From Halomicrobium katesii DSM 19301 (GTDB lineage Archaea > Halobacteriota > Halobacteria > Halobacteriales > Haloarculaceae): a DNA stretch of 64,000 nt. The stretch covers positions 853,864 through 917,863 of the forward strand of contig NZ_KB905378.1 of NCBI RefSeq assembly GCF_000379085.1, in the 5' to 3' direction. Of the stretch, positions 7,981 to 17,340 are shown piece after piece; positions within the stretch are counted from its first letter, which is position 1, and each line of letters begins with the position of its first letter. The position numbers and the translations under genes were made by a program. The notes under the pieces are model-generated. The model made no database searches. It was not told the DNA's origin and saw nothing but the letters and a program-made list of their open reading frames with translations.

Positions 7981-8343
7981 TTAGAACGGCGCTTCGGGGC
8001 CTTCGTCGTCGCCGCCGATCTCGCCGCCCCGCGAGTCGCCGGGCATCGACGGGCTGGCACCGCCGGCCATGCCCTCACTGTCGTCCATGCCCGTGTTGGC
8101 GTGGACCGTGTCGATCTCGGGGATCTCCTTGGTCATGCGGGTCTTGATCGCCTGGATCGTCATCGGCGAGATCCCACAGCCAGAACAGGCACCGCCGAGC
8201 TGGATCGTGACAGTGCCTTCCTCGCGGTCGATGTTCTGGATCGCTGCCGAGCCGCCGTGCATCTGGATCTGCGGGAAGTTCCGGCGCAGGAAGTTCGTGA
8301 TGCGCTCCTCGAGGTCGTCGCCGCTTTCGGTCTCCGTGCTCAT
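7981..8343 (-). CDS. NifU-like C-terminal-domain iron-sulfur scaffold
   Basis: A 120-residue protein. Residues 10-85 are a NifU C-terminal (Nfu) domain with the Fe-S-binding CxxC in GGACSGCGISPMT and the upstream FPQIQMHGGSAAIQ segment. It assembles or carries Fe-S clusters for delivery to apo-proteins. The last 35 residues (GMAGGASPSMPGDSRGG...) are a low-complexity acidic/glycine tail. Transcribed alone on the minus strand. Confidence 0.88.
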   Translation of the reverse strand: MSTETESGDDLEERITNFLRRNFPQIQMHGGSAAIQNIDREEGTVTIQLGGACSGCGISPMTIQAIKTRMTKEIPEIDTVHANTGMDDSEGMAGGASPSMPGDSRGGEIGGDDEGPEAPF

Positions 8344-8435
8344 AGTGTCTACACGTGGGTGCCCCGTCCGCTTAGACCTTTGGACTGACCCGTTCGGATT
8401 CGGGCCGAGAGCCGTAAAAAGCGGACTGGAGCGCC

Positions 8436-9038
8436 CTAGCCGTTGTAGATCGCGGTCTCGACGCCGCCATCAACGGTGACGCCGGCCGCACAGACGGCGT
8501 GTTCGAACTCGTGGCCGTAGACCTCGCGGGCGATCTCCTCGGCGCCGGTCGCTCCCAGGTCGAACGCCTCCGGGCTGTCCGTCTCGTAGGTCGCGACCAG
8601 CGTCGGCTCGGTGACCTCTTCGACCACCAGCGCGTCCCGGCGGACCGTCCCGATGACGCCGCCGTGGCCCTCGGCCCGCGTCGTGGGATCGTCGGGATCG
8701 ACGCCGACGATCCCGGCGATGCGCGGGGTGTCGTAGTCGTCCTTCTCGAAGTCAAGCGCCAGCAGCGACTCGGCGAGGGCGTCCCGCGCGGGGTAGCCAA
8801 GCGAGAGCTTCTCTGCGATCGGGTCGACGTGAGAGCCGTTACCGACGACGACGCCCCGATCGGTCTCCCGCACGGCGTTGTACGAGATGTAGGGGTTGTC
8901 GGTCTCGGGAGCGTCTTCGGTCGGTCCGACCGTGATCGTGCCGTCACGGTCGAGGGCTTGCCTGTTCGGGAACGATCGCGACGAGACGCGGTACGCGCCG
9001 ACCTGCGGGCCGACGACGACGAACCGTCCAACGTACAT
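8436..9038 (-). CDS. purO: Archaeal IMP cyclohydrolase
   Basis: A 200-residue protein of the PurO family, which closes the last ring of IMP in archaeal purine synthesis in place of PurH. Family features visible are [12 protein letters not shown] at the N terminus, [18 protein letters not shown], and [12 protein letters not shown]. Starts at ATG 9038. The neighbours (NifU-like protein and a membrane protein) do not share the pathway. Confidence 0.92.
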   Translation of the reverse strand: MYVGRFVVVGPQVGAYRVSSRSFPNRQALDRDGTITVGPTEDAPETDNPYISYNAVRETDRGVVVGNGSHVDPIAEKLSLGYPARDALAESLLALDFEKDDYDTPRIAGIVGVDPDDPTTRAEGHGGVIGTVRRDALVVEEVTEPTLVATYETDSPEAFDLGATGAEEIAREVYGHEFEHAVCAAGVTVDGGVETAIYNG

Positions 9039-9084
9039 ACCCGTTCGTTCGGCGGTCGAAGTAAGGAGGTGTCGATTTTGCCCG

Positions 9085-9540
9085 TCACCGACCGAACAGC
9101 CAGTGTCCGATCCCGAGGACGATACCGTAGAGGGCCAGTCCGGCCAGCAGCGTCGGATCGAACCACGGGAACGGCGGGGCGGTGGCTCCGACCACCCCGA
9201 GCCAGGCCGGGAGCGCGACCGCGGCGACGAGCCACAGCGCGACGCTGTATCCGATCCCGAGGACGACCGTCGTTGAGAGCGCCTGTCGCCCGACCGTCGT
9301 GCTAAAGAGGATGCCGGCCGCGGCGCTGGCAGCCACGAACACGAGCCAGCCCGCGGCCGCCCCGCTTGCCCAGAGCAGCGCCGAGAACGTCTCGGAGAGC
9401 ACGGTCGGCGCGGTGAGTGTCAGAAACACGCCAGCACCCAGACCGCCGATCAGCCCGGCCGCCAGGCCGCGCACCCACGGCGAGGAGACGGTCGGCGTCC
9501 GGGTGCGGGCGGCGCTCGGGTTGGGTCTTTCCGATGCCAT
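9085..9540 (-). CDS. Four-helix membrane protein of unknown function
   Basis: A 151-residue protein with an N-terminal polar segment and about four hydrophobic helices (roughly 25-48, 58-78, 88-112 and 125-148), ending [13 protein letters not shown] 9540 is preferred over GTG 9549. No recognised family. It ends 47 bases before the purO start and could be co-transcribed with it. Confidence 0.65.
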   Translation of the reverse strand: MASERPNPSAARTRTPTVSSPWVRGLAAGLIGGLGAGVFLTLTAPTVLSETFSALLWASGAAAGWLVFVAASAAAGILFSTTVGRQALSTTVVLGIGYSVALWLVAAVALPAWLGVVGATAPPFPWFDPTLLAGLALYGIVLGIGHWLFGR

Positions 9541-9688
9541 GGCCGTCACCAGACCGTGGCCGCCCCTATACGGCTCGATCGTTCACGCGATAACTCTGGC
9601 GTATCCGCTCTGCTACGACGGTACGCTCGCCTTTCGCTCCCGTCGGAAGTCACCGCCGTTATGTCGTTCGAACCCCTCGCTGTGGACG

Positions 9689-10408
9689 ATGATCGAGGGG
9701 CTGGACGCCGACGTGGTCGGGACCGACGCGGCCGCCGCGCGCCGGGACGAGATCGTCACCGCGGTCACAGACCACGCGAGTGAGATCGCCCGCGAACTCG
9801 CCCGCCTCCAGGGCGGCGACTACGGACAGGCGACCTTCGAGACCGACGCCGCCTCCTGGACGCTGAAATACGAGGCCGGCGACGTGCAGTACCTCCGCTA
9901 CGAACGGGGCGGTCGCGAGATCTACGTCGTCTCGACCCAGCAACCGCCCGAACCGTCCGCTCTGGCGACGGCGATGAGCGACTACGCCGCGTTCGTCGCC
10001 GCGTTCAACGACCACGTTCGCTCGCTCGACGGCGTCCTCGACGACGTTTCGACCGAGTTCCCCGAGATCGCCACCGTCGACGACGTGGTCGCTACCCGCC
10101 AGGCGATCCTCTCGGAGCTCCGGGAGGCCGCCGACGCCATGGCCCAGCAGCTCTACCGCTACAGCGGCGACAGCTACGGCACCTTCACGACCCGGATCGA
10201 CGGCTCGCGCTGGGAACTCAACTGGGAGGAAGGGCGGGCGGACTATCTCCGGGTCGGCGGCGAGGGCGGCGTCTACCTCCTCTCGCAGTACCAGCCCCCG
10301 GACGCCCACGACCTGCGAGCCCACGCCGACGACGTGAGCGCGTTCGTCGCCGCCTACAACGACCACGTCCGGGATATCTCCGAGTCCCTGGAGACGGTGT
10401 CGCTGTAG
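9689..10408 (+). CDS. Internally duplicated acidic protein of unknown function
   Basis: A 239-residue soluble protein made of two copies of one domain. Repeat 1 (about residues 25-118) reads ELARLQGGDYGQATFETDA, then LKYEAGDVQYLRYERGG, then YAAFVAAFNDHVRSLDGVL. Repeat 2 (about 140-235) reads QLYRYSGDSYGTFTTRIDG, then LNWEEGRADYLRVGGEG, then VSAFVAAYNDHVRDISESL. Each repeat looks like an alpha/beta unit with a signature F-V-A-A-x-N-D-H-V. ATG 9689 is chosen because repeat 1 follows shortly. No function can be named. Confidence 0.8.
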   Translation: MIEGLDADVVGTDAAAARRDEIVTAVTDHASEIARELARLQGGDYGQATFETDAASWTLKYEAGDVQYLRYERGGREIYVVSTQQPPEPSALATAMSDYAAFVAAFNDHVRSLDGVLDDVSTEFPEIATVDDVVATRQAILSELREAADAMAQQLYRYSGDSYGTFTTRIDGSRWELNWEEGRADYLRVGGEGGVYLLSQYQPPDAHDLRAHADDVSAFVAAYNDHVRDISESLETVSL

Positions 10409-10494
10409 CCCCCGGCAACCGGATGGCAGACGGTCACACGGAACCGTCTCGTCCGTAACACTGATATGCGACTGCCGGATACGATGGGGTACAC

Positions 10495-10567
10495 AGTCCA
10501 TTGGGGTAGTGGCCAATCCTGAAGCCTTCTGGGGGCTTCGACCCTGGTTCGAATCCAGGATGGACTA
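10495..10567 (+). tRNA. tRNA-Gln (anticodon CTG)
   Basis: A 73-base cloverleaf: acceptor arms AGTCCAT (10495-10501) and ATGGACT (10560-10566) pair perfectly with discriminator A at 10567. The anticodon stem AAGCC/GGCTT closes the loop TTCTGGG, giving anticodon CTG, which reads CAG (Gln). The T arm CCTGGTTCGAATCCAGG is standard. No intron. The 3' end is duplicated downstream (see the direct repeat). Confidence 0.93.
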
Positions 10568-10712
10568 TTCCTGGGGCTCGCAAACTCGCGAGCCGCGGAA
10601 TCGCCGACAGAATGGATTCGAGCCCTGCAAGTCGCAGCGCGAACGTAGTGAGCGACCGTCTTGCTCCGGTTCGATATTCAGGATGGACTATTCCTGGGGC
10701 TCGCAAACTCGC
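10556..10712. repeat. 34 bp direct repeat of tRNA-Gln 3' end (att-like scar)
   Basis: A 34-base sequence starting CAGGATGGACTATTCCTGG occurs at 10556-10589 (last bases of the tRNA plus 22 bases of flank) and exactly again at 10679-10712, preceded in both copies by GGTTCGA. Only about 90 bases separate them. This is the signature of attL/attR left by a tyrosine-recombinase element that used the tRNA 3' end, now deleted to almost nothing, or of serial integrations. The whole gap 10409-10773 otherwise holds nothing but the tRNA. Confidence 0.7.
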
Positions 10713-10773
10713 CGACCTATTGCACCTGACACGAGCACCCACCTCTTTGATCCCGGCCGACGACGATTCCGGT

Positions 10774-11010
10774 ATGCGACCCTCACACGTCCTCGTCCCC
10801 CTCGACGGCTCGCCGCTCTCGCAGGCGGCGCTGTCCCACGCGCTGGACGTTTTCGACTGTCCGATCACGGTGTTGAACGTCGTGACCCCGATCGACGGCG
10901 GGATGAGCGAGGGGGGTGTCCTGGCCGACGACGAACGCGGAGCCGAGGCCCGTACACACGCCGACGAGGTGATAGACGCCGCCAGAGAGCAGGCCGCCGG
11001 CACGGGATAG
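10774..11010 (+). pseudogene. Universal stress protein, 3'-truncated
   Basis: Starts MRPSHVLVPLDGSPLSQAAL, the usual UspA beginning, and continues through ITVLNVV to ADEVIDAAREQAAGTG, where the frame ends at TAG after 78 residues. Full UspA proteins have about 140, and the second half with the GSRG/ATP-binding loop is missing. The truncation point coincides with the broken end of a PiT gene on the opposite strand, so one deletion removed both 3' ends. Confidence 0.82.
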
Positions 11011-11313
11011 CCGCTGTAGACCCCGAAGACCATGAACGCGCTCGCGGTGAGCAGCCCCGCCGTCGCCGCAAGCGACGTGATCTGGACGCCGTCGATGAGC
11101 CCCGCGCCGACGGTCTCGGAGATCGCGCCGCCCTGTGTCAACGCTCCGAGGGCGGCGAGGATACCGATAAAGAAGGCCGCCCGCATCGTCGAGATGGCGT
11201 TGGCACCGATCGCTGGCGCGAACGGCGGCGAGTTGCTGTTCGCACCGAGGGCCCACGCCGTCACGAGGCTCGTCAGCGAGGCGAGGCCGACCAGCGACCA
11301 GAACCCGATCCCG
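10993..11313 (-). pseudogene. PiT-family phosphate transporter, N-terminal remnant
   Basis: Read from about 11313 downward: FWSLVGLASLTSL..., then ALGANSNSPPFAPAIGANAI, through ETVGAGLIDGVQ to FGVYSGYPVPAA, where homology stops. This matches the first 100 or so residues of the intact PiT protein at 27176-28360 (AIGAGSSGSTPFAPAVGANAI ... GVFAGYPIATA). No good start codon is present in frame (GTG 11264 is internal), and the remaining 300 residues are gone. The segment GCCGCCGGCACGGG at the junction fits both genes and suggests a microhomology deletion. Confidence 0.82.
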
Positions 11314-11385
11314 GTCCTCGATTCCGGTCCATGCCGGCCGTTCGACGGGCACTGTCAAAAGCGTTCGCGCCAGGGTCGTCGGTCG

Positions 11386-12441
11386 CTACTGTTCGTGGTA
11401 CGGACCGGCTCGCACCGTGGCTGCGAGATCGCGGACCTGGTCGCGGGTGAAGCCGTCCTCGGCCTCGGCGAGCAGCGCCTCGACCTCCTCGCGTTCGAGC
11501 TTGACCGCGTCGGGCTGTTCGACGGCGTCGACGGTCCGTTCGCGGAGTTCGCGGATCGTCCCGAGTGCCAGCAGGTAGGGCAGCGCCGTCGCCTCCAGGA
11601 GACCGCCGTTGTCTCCCTCCGGGACCGTCGAGAGGTACCGCTGGGCACCGTGTGCGTAGTCGGCGGCCTGGTCGACGACCCGGCCGACGACGCGGGCGAC
11701 CGCGGTCGAGTGCTCGGGCTCGGCGACGGCCTCGTGGTCGAGGTCTTCCTCGGCGAGCCACTCGCCGGGCAGGTAGACGTTGTGCTCTTCGTCCCAGTCG
11801 GCGCGAACGTCCTTGGCGATGTTGACGAGCTGGAGCAGGAGTGCGAACGCGCGGGCGTCTTCGGGGTCCGGCGTGGGGTCGTCGGGGTCGGCTCGGGCGG
11901 CCTGGAGCTTCATGAACAGCTGGCCGACGGTGCCGGCGACGTACCAGCAGTACTCTTCGAGCTCGTCGAGCGTCTCCAGACGGAGGCCGCCGCTGTCCTC
12001 GTGGCGGCGCAGGATGTCCGCCATGCCCGTCGCCATCTCGCGGGTGATCGAGCGCATCCCGTCCTGGACGGGGTCGGGAAACGACCGCCAGAGGCGGACG
12101 ATCCGGTCGGTCTGACCGAGGACGGCCCAGTCGTCGCCCCCGTCGGCCGGCGTCTCCGGCTCGACGGCCGAGAGAAAGTCCTCGACGGTCGTCCCCGAGT
12201 CTTCGGCCAGCATCGCGTCGAAGGTCTCTAAGAGCTCGGCGCGTCGGCCCATCGGGATCGTCGGCTCGTCCTCGATCGTGTCTGCGGTCCGGCAGAGGAG
12301 ATAGCCGGTACAGACCCACTCCGTCATCGGCTCGTCCAGCAACTCGACACTCAGCGCGAACGTCCGGGAGACCGACTGGACGGCCTCGAACGCCCAGGTC
12401 CGATCGTCAGCCAGCGTCGCCTGCTGCGGCACTCCGGTCAT
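11386..12441 (-). CDS. Squalene synthase-type isoprenoid synthase
   Basis: A 351-residue trans-isoprenyl diphosphate condensing enzyme. The first Asp-rich motif is DTIED (about residues 55-59) and the second is NIAKDVRAD; SRTFALSVELL opens the domain. The YCWYVAGTVGQLF segment resembles squalene synthase (YCHYVAGLVG) more than phytoene synthase, so joining of two farnesyl diphosphates to squalene is the likely reaction. Squalenes are abundant in haloarchaeal membranes. ATG 12441 is chosen; longer in-frame starts read through the promoter of the divergent leuS. Confidence 0.87.
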   Translation of the reverse strand: MTGVPQQATLADDRTWAFEAVQSVSRTFALSVELLDEPMTEWVCTGYLLCRTADTIEDEPTIPMGRRAELLETFDAMLAEDSGTTVEDFLSAVEPETPADGGDDWAVLGQTDRIVRLWRSFPDPVQDGMRSITREMATGMADILRRHEDSGGLRLETLDELEEYCWYVAGTVGQLFMKLQAARADPDDPTPDPEDARAFALLLQLVNIAKDVRADWDEEHNVYLPGEWLAEEDLDHEAVAEPEHSTAVARVVGRVVDQAADYAHGAQRYLSTVPEGDNGGLLEATALPYLLALGTIRELRERTVDAVEQPDAVKLEREEVEALLAEAEDGFTRDQVRDLAATVRAGPYHEQ

Positions 12442-12647
12442 TGTGAGTATACTCCGGCTCGGTGTACAAAAAAGGCCGCCCAACAGATGAGGCCAGCCCC
12501 GCGTTCGCCGTCGCCGACGCCGTGGTTCTACCCGAATCATTACGAAAGATCATGGGAGTTTCCGTTCGTCGACGACGACTCGATCGGCGTCACGCTCTCG
12601 CTGGCAGAACAGTGATGGTGCCACCCTCCCACTATCCGGGCACGACG

Positions 12648-15407
12648 ATGTCGAACCGCTACAACCACGCCCGCGTCCAGGAGTACTGGCAACACGTCTG
12701 GGACCGCGAGGGCGTGTACGAACTCGACGACGACGCGATCGAGGGCGGCGCGGGGACCTACGTGCTGGGGATGTTCCCCTACACGTCGGGCTCGCTGCAC
12801 ATGGGCCACATCCGCAACTACGCGATCACCGACGCCGTCGCTCGCTACCGGCGGATGAACGGCGAGGACGTGCTCCACCCGATGGGGTGGGACGCCTTCG
12901 GGCTCCCGGCGGAGAACGCCGCCTACGAGCGCGGCACCGACCCGGAGTCGTGGACTCGAACGTGCATCGAGCAGATGCGCGACGAACTCGAACGGATGGG
13001 GTTTGGCTACGACTGGTCTCGCGAGATCACGACCTGTGACCCGGAGTACTACCGGTGGAACCAGTGGCTCTTCACTCGTTTCTACGAGAACGACCTCGTC
13101 GAGTACACCGGCGCGCAGGTCAACTGGTGCCCGGACTGCGAGACCGTCCTGGCCGACGCACAGGTCGACGAGGGCGACGGTCACGCCGACGTGCGCGACG
13201 ACACGCCGGGACACGCCGACGGCGAGGGGGTCTGCTGGCGCTGTGGCACCGCGGTCGAGACCCGCGAACTCGACCAGTGGTTCTTCACGATCACCGACTA
13301 CGCGGACGAACTCGCGGACGGCCTGGATGCCCTCGACGGGTGGCCCGAAAGCGTCCGCGAGATCCAGCGCAACTGGATCGGTCGCCGCGAGGGTGCCCAG
13401 ATCACCTTCGAGATCGACGGCGATCCGATCGACGTGTTCACGACCCGGCCAGACACCGTCTTCGGGGCGACGTATCTGGCCCTCGCGCCGGGCCACGAGG
13501 TCGCCCGCGAACTCGCCCAGCTCACGTCCTCGGGAGCGAGCGAGGCGGTCGCCGACTTCCACGACCGCGCCGCGGACGGCCGAGCCGAGGGAACGGCCGG
13601 CGTCGACACCGGCCTCACCGCGACGAACCCGGTCACCGGCGAGGAGATCCCCGTCTACGTCGCCAGCTACGTCCTCTCAGACGTGGGGACGGGCGCGGTG
13701 ATGGGCGTGCCGGCCCACGACGAGCGCGACCACGCCTTCGCCGCGGCACACGATCTCCCGGTCGAGCGAGTCGTCGCGCCCAACGACGGCGAACACGGAG
13801 ACCGCAACGGCCAGCCCCTCCCGTACACCGACGAGGGGATGATCGTCGCCGACGGGGCCTACGAGGGGCTGGCGAGCGCGGCCGCCCGCGAGCGCTTGCT
13901 GGACCACGACGCCGTGACGGCGGCGACGACCTACCGGCTCCGGGACTGGCTCATCTCCCGGCAGCGCTACTGGGGGACGCCGATCCCGATGGTCCACTGC
14001 GAGGCGTGTGGCGCGGTGCCGGTGCCCGACGAGGACCTCCCCGTCGAACTCCCCGAGTTCGTCCAGACGACGGGGAACCCACTGGCCGCGAGCGACGAGT
14101 TCGTCCAGACGACCTGTCCCGACTGTGGCGGCCCCGCCGAACGCGAGACCGACACCATGGACACCTTCGTCGACTCCTCCTGGTACTTCCTGCGGTACCT
14201 GAACCCCGACCTCTCGACGGCTCCCTTCGAGAGCGAGGTCGCCGACGACTGGCTGCCGGTCGACGTGTACGTCGGCGGCGACGAGCACGCGGTGCTTCAC
14301 CTGCTGTACATCCGCTTTTTCACCCGCGCGCTGGCGGACCTGGGTCTGCTCGATCGGCGCGAGCCCGTCGACCGGCTGGTCAACCAGGGAACGGTGTTGC
14401 ACGGCGGCGAGAAGATGTCCAAGTCGAAGGGCAACGACGTGGCTCCCCACGAGTACGGCGCGGAGACCACGCGGCTGTTCGTCCTCTCGGCGGCACACCC
14501 CGGCCAGGACTTCGAGTGGACGGCGACGGACGTGAGCAACGCCTACGAGTTCCAGCAGGACGTGTACCGGATGGCGCTGTCGTTCGCCGACGGTGCCGGC
14601 GGTCGGACCGAGAGCAGACCGCACGACGCCTACCTCGAACGGGAGATCGATCGGACGATCGCCGCGGTCACCGACGAGTACGACCGCGTCCGCTTCCACC
14701 GGGTCGTCACCGAACTCCAGCAGTTCGCCCAGTTGCTGCGACGCTACCGCGAGTACGAGACCCCCTACCGCTTCGCGTACAGTCGGGGGCTGCGCGTGCT
14801 GGCGAAACTGCTCGCGCCGCTCGCCCCCTATCTGGCCGAGGAGCTGTGGTCCGCGCTGGACAGCGAGGGGCTGATCGCCGGTGGGGACTGGCCCGCGCCG
14901 CTGCACGACATCCCCGACTACCGCACCGAGCGCGAGCTCGTCCGGACGACGCTCGCGGACGTGCGCGAGATCACCGACGTGGTCGAGATCACCGATCCCG
15001 ACGAGATCGAGCTCGTCGTCGCGCCCGACTGGAGCTATCGCGCCTACGAGATCGCTCGCGAGGTGAACCAGGAGCCAGACTCGACCGCGAGCGAGGGGAG
15101 CCGTCGCTCTCGGGACGGCAGTACACCCGCGGGACAGGCGGCAGACGGGGCGGTCGTCGGTCGTATCATGGACGCCGACGCCGTGCCCGGCACCGAGGCG
15201 GCGGCCGACTACGCGGCCGAGCTGGCCGACCGTTCGGGCGGGTTCGAGCCGGTGCTAGCTCCCGAGCGGGAGCTGACGGTGCTGGAACAGGCGTCGTGGC
15301 TGTTCGCCGAGGAGTTCGACGCGGACGTGGTCGTCAGGCGGGCCGAGCCCGACGGCGAGCAGGCCCACAGAGCCCGGCCGAACAAGCCCGCGATCCACAT
15401 CACGTGA
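12648..15407 (+). CDS. leuS: Leucyl-tRNA synthetase, bacterial type
   Basis: A 919-residue class I synthetase that charges tRNA-Leu. Visible are the HIGH-type motif HMGHIRNY near residue 48, a zinc-binding CPDC...CWRC pair, the CP1 editing domain with [12 protein letters not shown] and [15 protein letters not shown], the bacterial leucine-specific segment [26 protein letters not shown], and KMSKSKGN. This order is that of bacterial LeuRS; haloarchaea are known to carry bacterial-origin LeuRS with an archaeal-like C-terminal tRNA-binding part. ATG 12648 ([15 protein letters not shown]) is the clear start. A haloarchaeal acidic insert lies near residue 810-835. Confidence 0.93.
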   Translation: MSNRYNHARVQEYWQHVWDREGVYELDDDAIEGGAGTYVLGMFPYTSGSLHMGHIRNYAITDAVARYRRMNGEDVLHPMGWDAFGLPAENAAYERGTDPESWTRTCIEQMRDELERMGFGYDWSREITTCDPEYYRWNQWLFTRFYENDLVEYTGAQVNWCPDCETVLADAQVDEGDGHADVRDDTPGHADGEGVCWRCGTAVETRELDQWFFTITDYADELADGLDALDGWPESVREIQRNWIGRREGAQITFEIDGDPIDVFTTRPDTVFGATYLALAPGHEVARELAQLTSSGASEAVADFHDRAADGRAEGTAGVDTGLTATNPVTGEEIPVYVASYVLSDVGTGAVMGVPAHDERDHAFAAAHDLPVERVVAPNDGEHGDRNGQPLPYTDEGMIVADGAYEGLASAAARERLLDHDAVTAATTYRLRDWLISRQRYWGTPIPMVHCEACGAVPVPDEDLPVELPEFVQTTGNPLAASDEFVQTTCPDCGGPAERETDTMDTFVDSSWYFLRYLNPDLSTAPFESEVADDWLPVDVYVGGDEHAVLHLLYIRFFTRALADLGLLDRREPVDRLVNQGTVLHGGEKMSKSKGNDVAPHEYGAETTRLFVLSAAHPGQDFEWTATDVSNAYEFQQDVYRMALSFADGAGGRTESRPHDAYLEREIDRTIAAVTDEYDRVRFHRVVTELQQFAQLLRRYREYETPYRFAYSRGLRVLAKLLAPLAPYLAEELWSALDSEGLIAGGDWPAPLHDIPDYRTERELVRTTLADVREITDVVEITDPDEIELVVAPDWSYRAYEIAREVNQEPDSTASEGSRRSRDGSTPAGQAADGAVVGRIMDADAVPGTEAAADYAAELADRSGGFEPVLAPERELTVLEQASWLFAEEFDADVVVRRAEPDGEQAHRARPNKPAIHIT

Positions 15408-15473
15408 TCGATCCGCAGCGGGACCCGGTCCTGTTGGTGTACCTATAAGACGCTGGCACTCCTCGGTTCTCGT

Positions 15474-15752
15474 ATGGCATTCGACAACGTCACGCTGTTC
15501 GAGATCAACGTCGCGGACCCCCTGGGAGACGAGACCACCGACACCGAACCCGCGAGCGAGCCGGCCGAACCGGCCGCCGACTCGGCGACGGCGGACGCGG
15601 GCGGCAATTTAGCGCTGTGGTTCCTCGGGCTCGTCGCCGCTGTCGTGACGATCGGGCTGGCCGCACGCTGGCTCCGCCAGCGCCGGGGCGAGGGCGAGTC
15701 CGACTACGAGACCGAGGAGATCGAGCCCGGCGTCGAGCGCGTCGAGGCGTGA
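15474..15752 (+). CDS. Small single-helix membrane protein
   Basis: A 92-residue protein: a polar, acidic, Ala/Pro/Glu-rich N-terminal half (residues 14-43), one membrane helix (about 45-65, LALWFLGLVAAVVTIGLA), then a basic RWLRQRR stop-transfer and an acidic tail. Topology is probably N-out/C-in. No family recognised. Confidence 0.65.
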   Translation: MAFDNVTLFEINVADPLGDETTDTEPASEPAEPAADSATADAGGNLALWFLGLVAAVVTIGLAARWLRQRRGEGESDYETEEIEPGVERVEA

Positions 15753-15795
15753 CCGCGGCCGCGCCTTTTTCCCCGTCTCCCCCGAAGCGCCTCGC

Positions 15796-16248
15796 ATGCC
15801 GACGCTGGCTTCGACCCATCTGACGAACCGCTACCGCGTCCAGCCCAACCACGCCAACAACTACGACACCGCACACGGAGGGATCGTGATGAAGTGGCTC
15901 GACGAGATCGGCGCGATGTCGGCGATGCGCTTTGCCGGCCACCCCTGCGTGACCGCCCGGATGGACGGCCTGAACTTCCGTCGCCCGATCCCCGTCGGCG
16001 ACACCGCGCTCACGGAGGCGTACGTCTACGACTCCGGACGGACGAGCGTCCGCGTCCGCGTCCGCGCCGAACGCGAGAATCCGACGACCGGCAAGACGGA
16101 GGTCACGACCGAAGGCCACTTCGTCTTCGTCGCGCTCGACGACGGCGAGCCGACCGGTGTCCCCGAACTCACGGCCGAGACCGACGCCGAACGCGAACTG
16201 CGGGACGCGGCGCTCACCGACGCCGAGACCGACGGGAACGGTTCCTGA
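15796..16248 (+). CDS. Hotdog-fold acyl-CoA thioesterase
   Basis: A 150-residue YciA/BFIT-type thioesterase. The hotdog core shows VQPNHANNYDTAHGGIVMKW with the catalytic Asn/Asp region, LDEIGAMSAMRFAG as the central helix, and RMDGLNFRRPIPVGD. It hydrolyses acyl-CoA thioesters to free acid plus CoA. The stop codon TGA (16246-16248) is also the left target duplication of a family B element. Confidence 0.87.
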   Translation: MPTLASTHLTNRYRVQPNHANNYDTAHGGIVMKWLDEIGAMSAMRFAGHPCVTARMDGLNFRRPIPVGDTALTEAYVYDSGRTSVRVRVRAERENPTTGKTEVTTEGHFVFVALDDGEPTGVPELTAETDAERELRDAALTDAETDGNGS

Positions 16249-16315
16249 TACTGCCGGCTGTCACCGTTTCACGATATTCCCGACCACGGTCTGTACAGAC
16301 GGACAGCCGGCAGTA
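16249..16315. mobile_element. Family B palindromic MITE, copy B1 (67 bp)
   Basis: Ends TACTGCCGGCTGTC and GACAGCCGGCAGTA are a perfect 14 bp inverted repeat around a 39 bp interior. It is flanked by TGA on both sides (16246-16248 and 16316-16318), a 3 bp target duplication. The left TGA is the stop codon of the thioesterase gene. Confidence 0.82.
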
Positions 16316-16328
16316 TGACCGGCCAACG

Positions 16329-16742
16329 CTATCGGTTCGACCGGTGTGCTCGATCGACGGCGTCCAGGAGCGTCGTCCGATCGGGGTGGAAGGCGAGGTG
16401 GGACTCACAGTCGCAGTCGGAGCTCCCGAACTCGCGGACGCGGCTGCCGGCGACGGCGTCGGCGACCGCACACTCGATGTCGACGCCCGCCGAGCGGACG
16501 ACGTGATCGAGCCGGGTCCCGGGCGCGCCCAGCAGGTAGTCGACGTGCCAGTGGCGCACGTCGTGGTCGCCCGCAGCGACGCGTTCGTGACGGTCGACGC
16601 GGCTGAAGCCGCCGCTGCCCAGCGCGCTCCCGGTGTAGGCGTACCATCCCGACGGGAACGACAGCGAACCGAGCGCGCCCACTTCGAGTGTGCCGTCCTC
16701 GGTCCGCTCGATCAGGAGCGTGTAAGTGCCGCCCTCACTCAT
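16329..16742 (-). CDS. DUF123 (GIY-YIG-like) protein
   Basis: A 137-residue stand-alone DUF123 domain: GGTYTLLIERTEDG, then FPSGWYAYTGSALGSGGFSR, RHWHVDYLL, and a conserved CDCESHLAF. The GxYAYxGSA pattern is the GIY-YIG-like core found beside endonuclease III in some archaea. The role is probably in nucleic acid processing, but this is inference. It converges on the family B element and lies just upstream of a small acidic protein gene on the same strand. Confidence 0.82.
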   Translation of the reverse strand: MSEGGTYTLLIERTEDGTLEVGALGSLSFPSGWYAYTGSALGSGGFSRVDRHERVAAGDHDVRHWHVDYLLGAPGTRLDHVVRSAGVDIECAVADAVAGSRVREFGSSDCDCESHLAFHPDRTTLLDAVDRAHRSNR

Positions 16743-16755
16743 CGCGGGACGACGC

Positions 16756-17049
16756 TCACGCGCCGATCTCGGGGTCCGCAGCGAAGCTGTCGAACCCTTC
16801 GAGCCGGTACTCTCGGGAGTCGGTGCAGTCGTCGTTCGCGGCCGCGAGGTGGCCCACCAGCCAGTCGTAGGCGTGGACGAACGCCTCGTCGGGCGCGTCG
16901 GCGAACTGCTGCTCGACGGCGTCGGCGGTCAGTTCCTCGTCGTACTCCTCGCGGAAGGCCGCGAGCTTCTCGGCGGCGGTCGCCGCGGTCGCTTCGTCTG
17001 CCCCTGCCGATTCGAACACTGCCTGCACGTCGTCGGCGAACTCGCTCAT
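16756..17049 (-). CDS. Small acidic haloarchaeal protein, unknown
   Basis: A 97-residue helical acidic protein beginning MSEFADDVQAVFESAGADEA; it contains VHAYDWLVGHLAAANDDC and ends ADPEIGA. No membrane segment or known domain. It precedes the DUF123 gene by 13 bases on the same strand, so the two are likely one transcript. Confidence 0.65.
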   Translation of the reverse strand: MSEFADDVQAVFESAGADEATAATAAEKLAAFREEYDEELTADAVEQQFADAPDEAFVHAYDWLVGHLAAANDDCTDSREYRLEGFDSFAADPEIGA

Positions 17050-17136
17050 GCTCGAACGATGGCCGCCCGGCCCCGTATGCGTTCTGCTTCCGGCCGGTAC
17101 CGACACCGTTTGTACGGGGCCGGACGAAGCGAATCT

Positions 17137-17340
17137 ATGACAGACAACGAGTGGGACGGTGGACGATACGACGACGCGGCCGGCTTCGTGACCGACTACG
17201 GCGACAGCGTCGTCGACCTGCTCGACCCGCGACCCGGCGAGCGCATCCTCGATCTGGGCTGTGGAACGGGCCACCTCACGGCGACTGTCGCCGACGCGGT
17301 CGGCAGTGCGGGCGACGTACTGGGGATCGACGCGTCGGGC
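17137..17340 (+). pseudogene. SAM methyltransferase, 5' half (split gene)
   Basis: Begins at ATG 17137 (MTDNEWDGGRYDDAAGFVTD) and shows the class I methyltransferase SAM-binding motif LDLGCGTGHLTATVADAV, then DVLGIDAS. At about 17335 the homology stops and the frame continues into foreign sequence. The other half resumes at 18868. Roughly 45 residues between them (the acidic loop and the strand after it) are missing, so the gene lost material as well as being interrupted. Confidence 0.83.

Noticed and set aside
10668-10690. A second tRNA gene downstream of tRNA-Gln
   Set aside because: Only the T-loop/acceptor 3' part is repeated; no D arm, anticodon arm or 5' acceptor strand precedes it.
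13055-15448. A ~800-codon plus-strand frame offset from leuS
   Set aside because: Arg-rich translation of leuS in the wrong frame; leuS motifs (HMGH, CP1, KMSKS) are all in the chosen frame.
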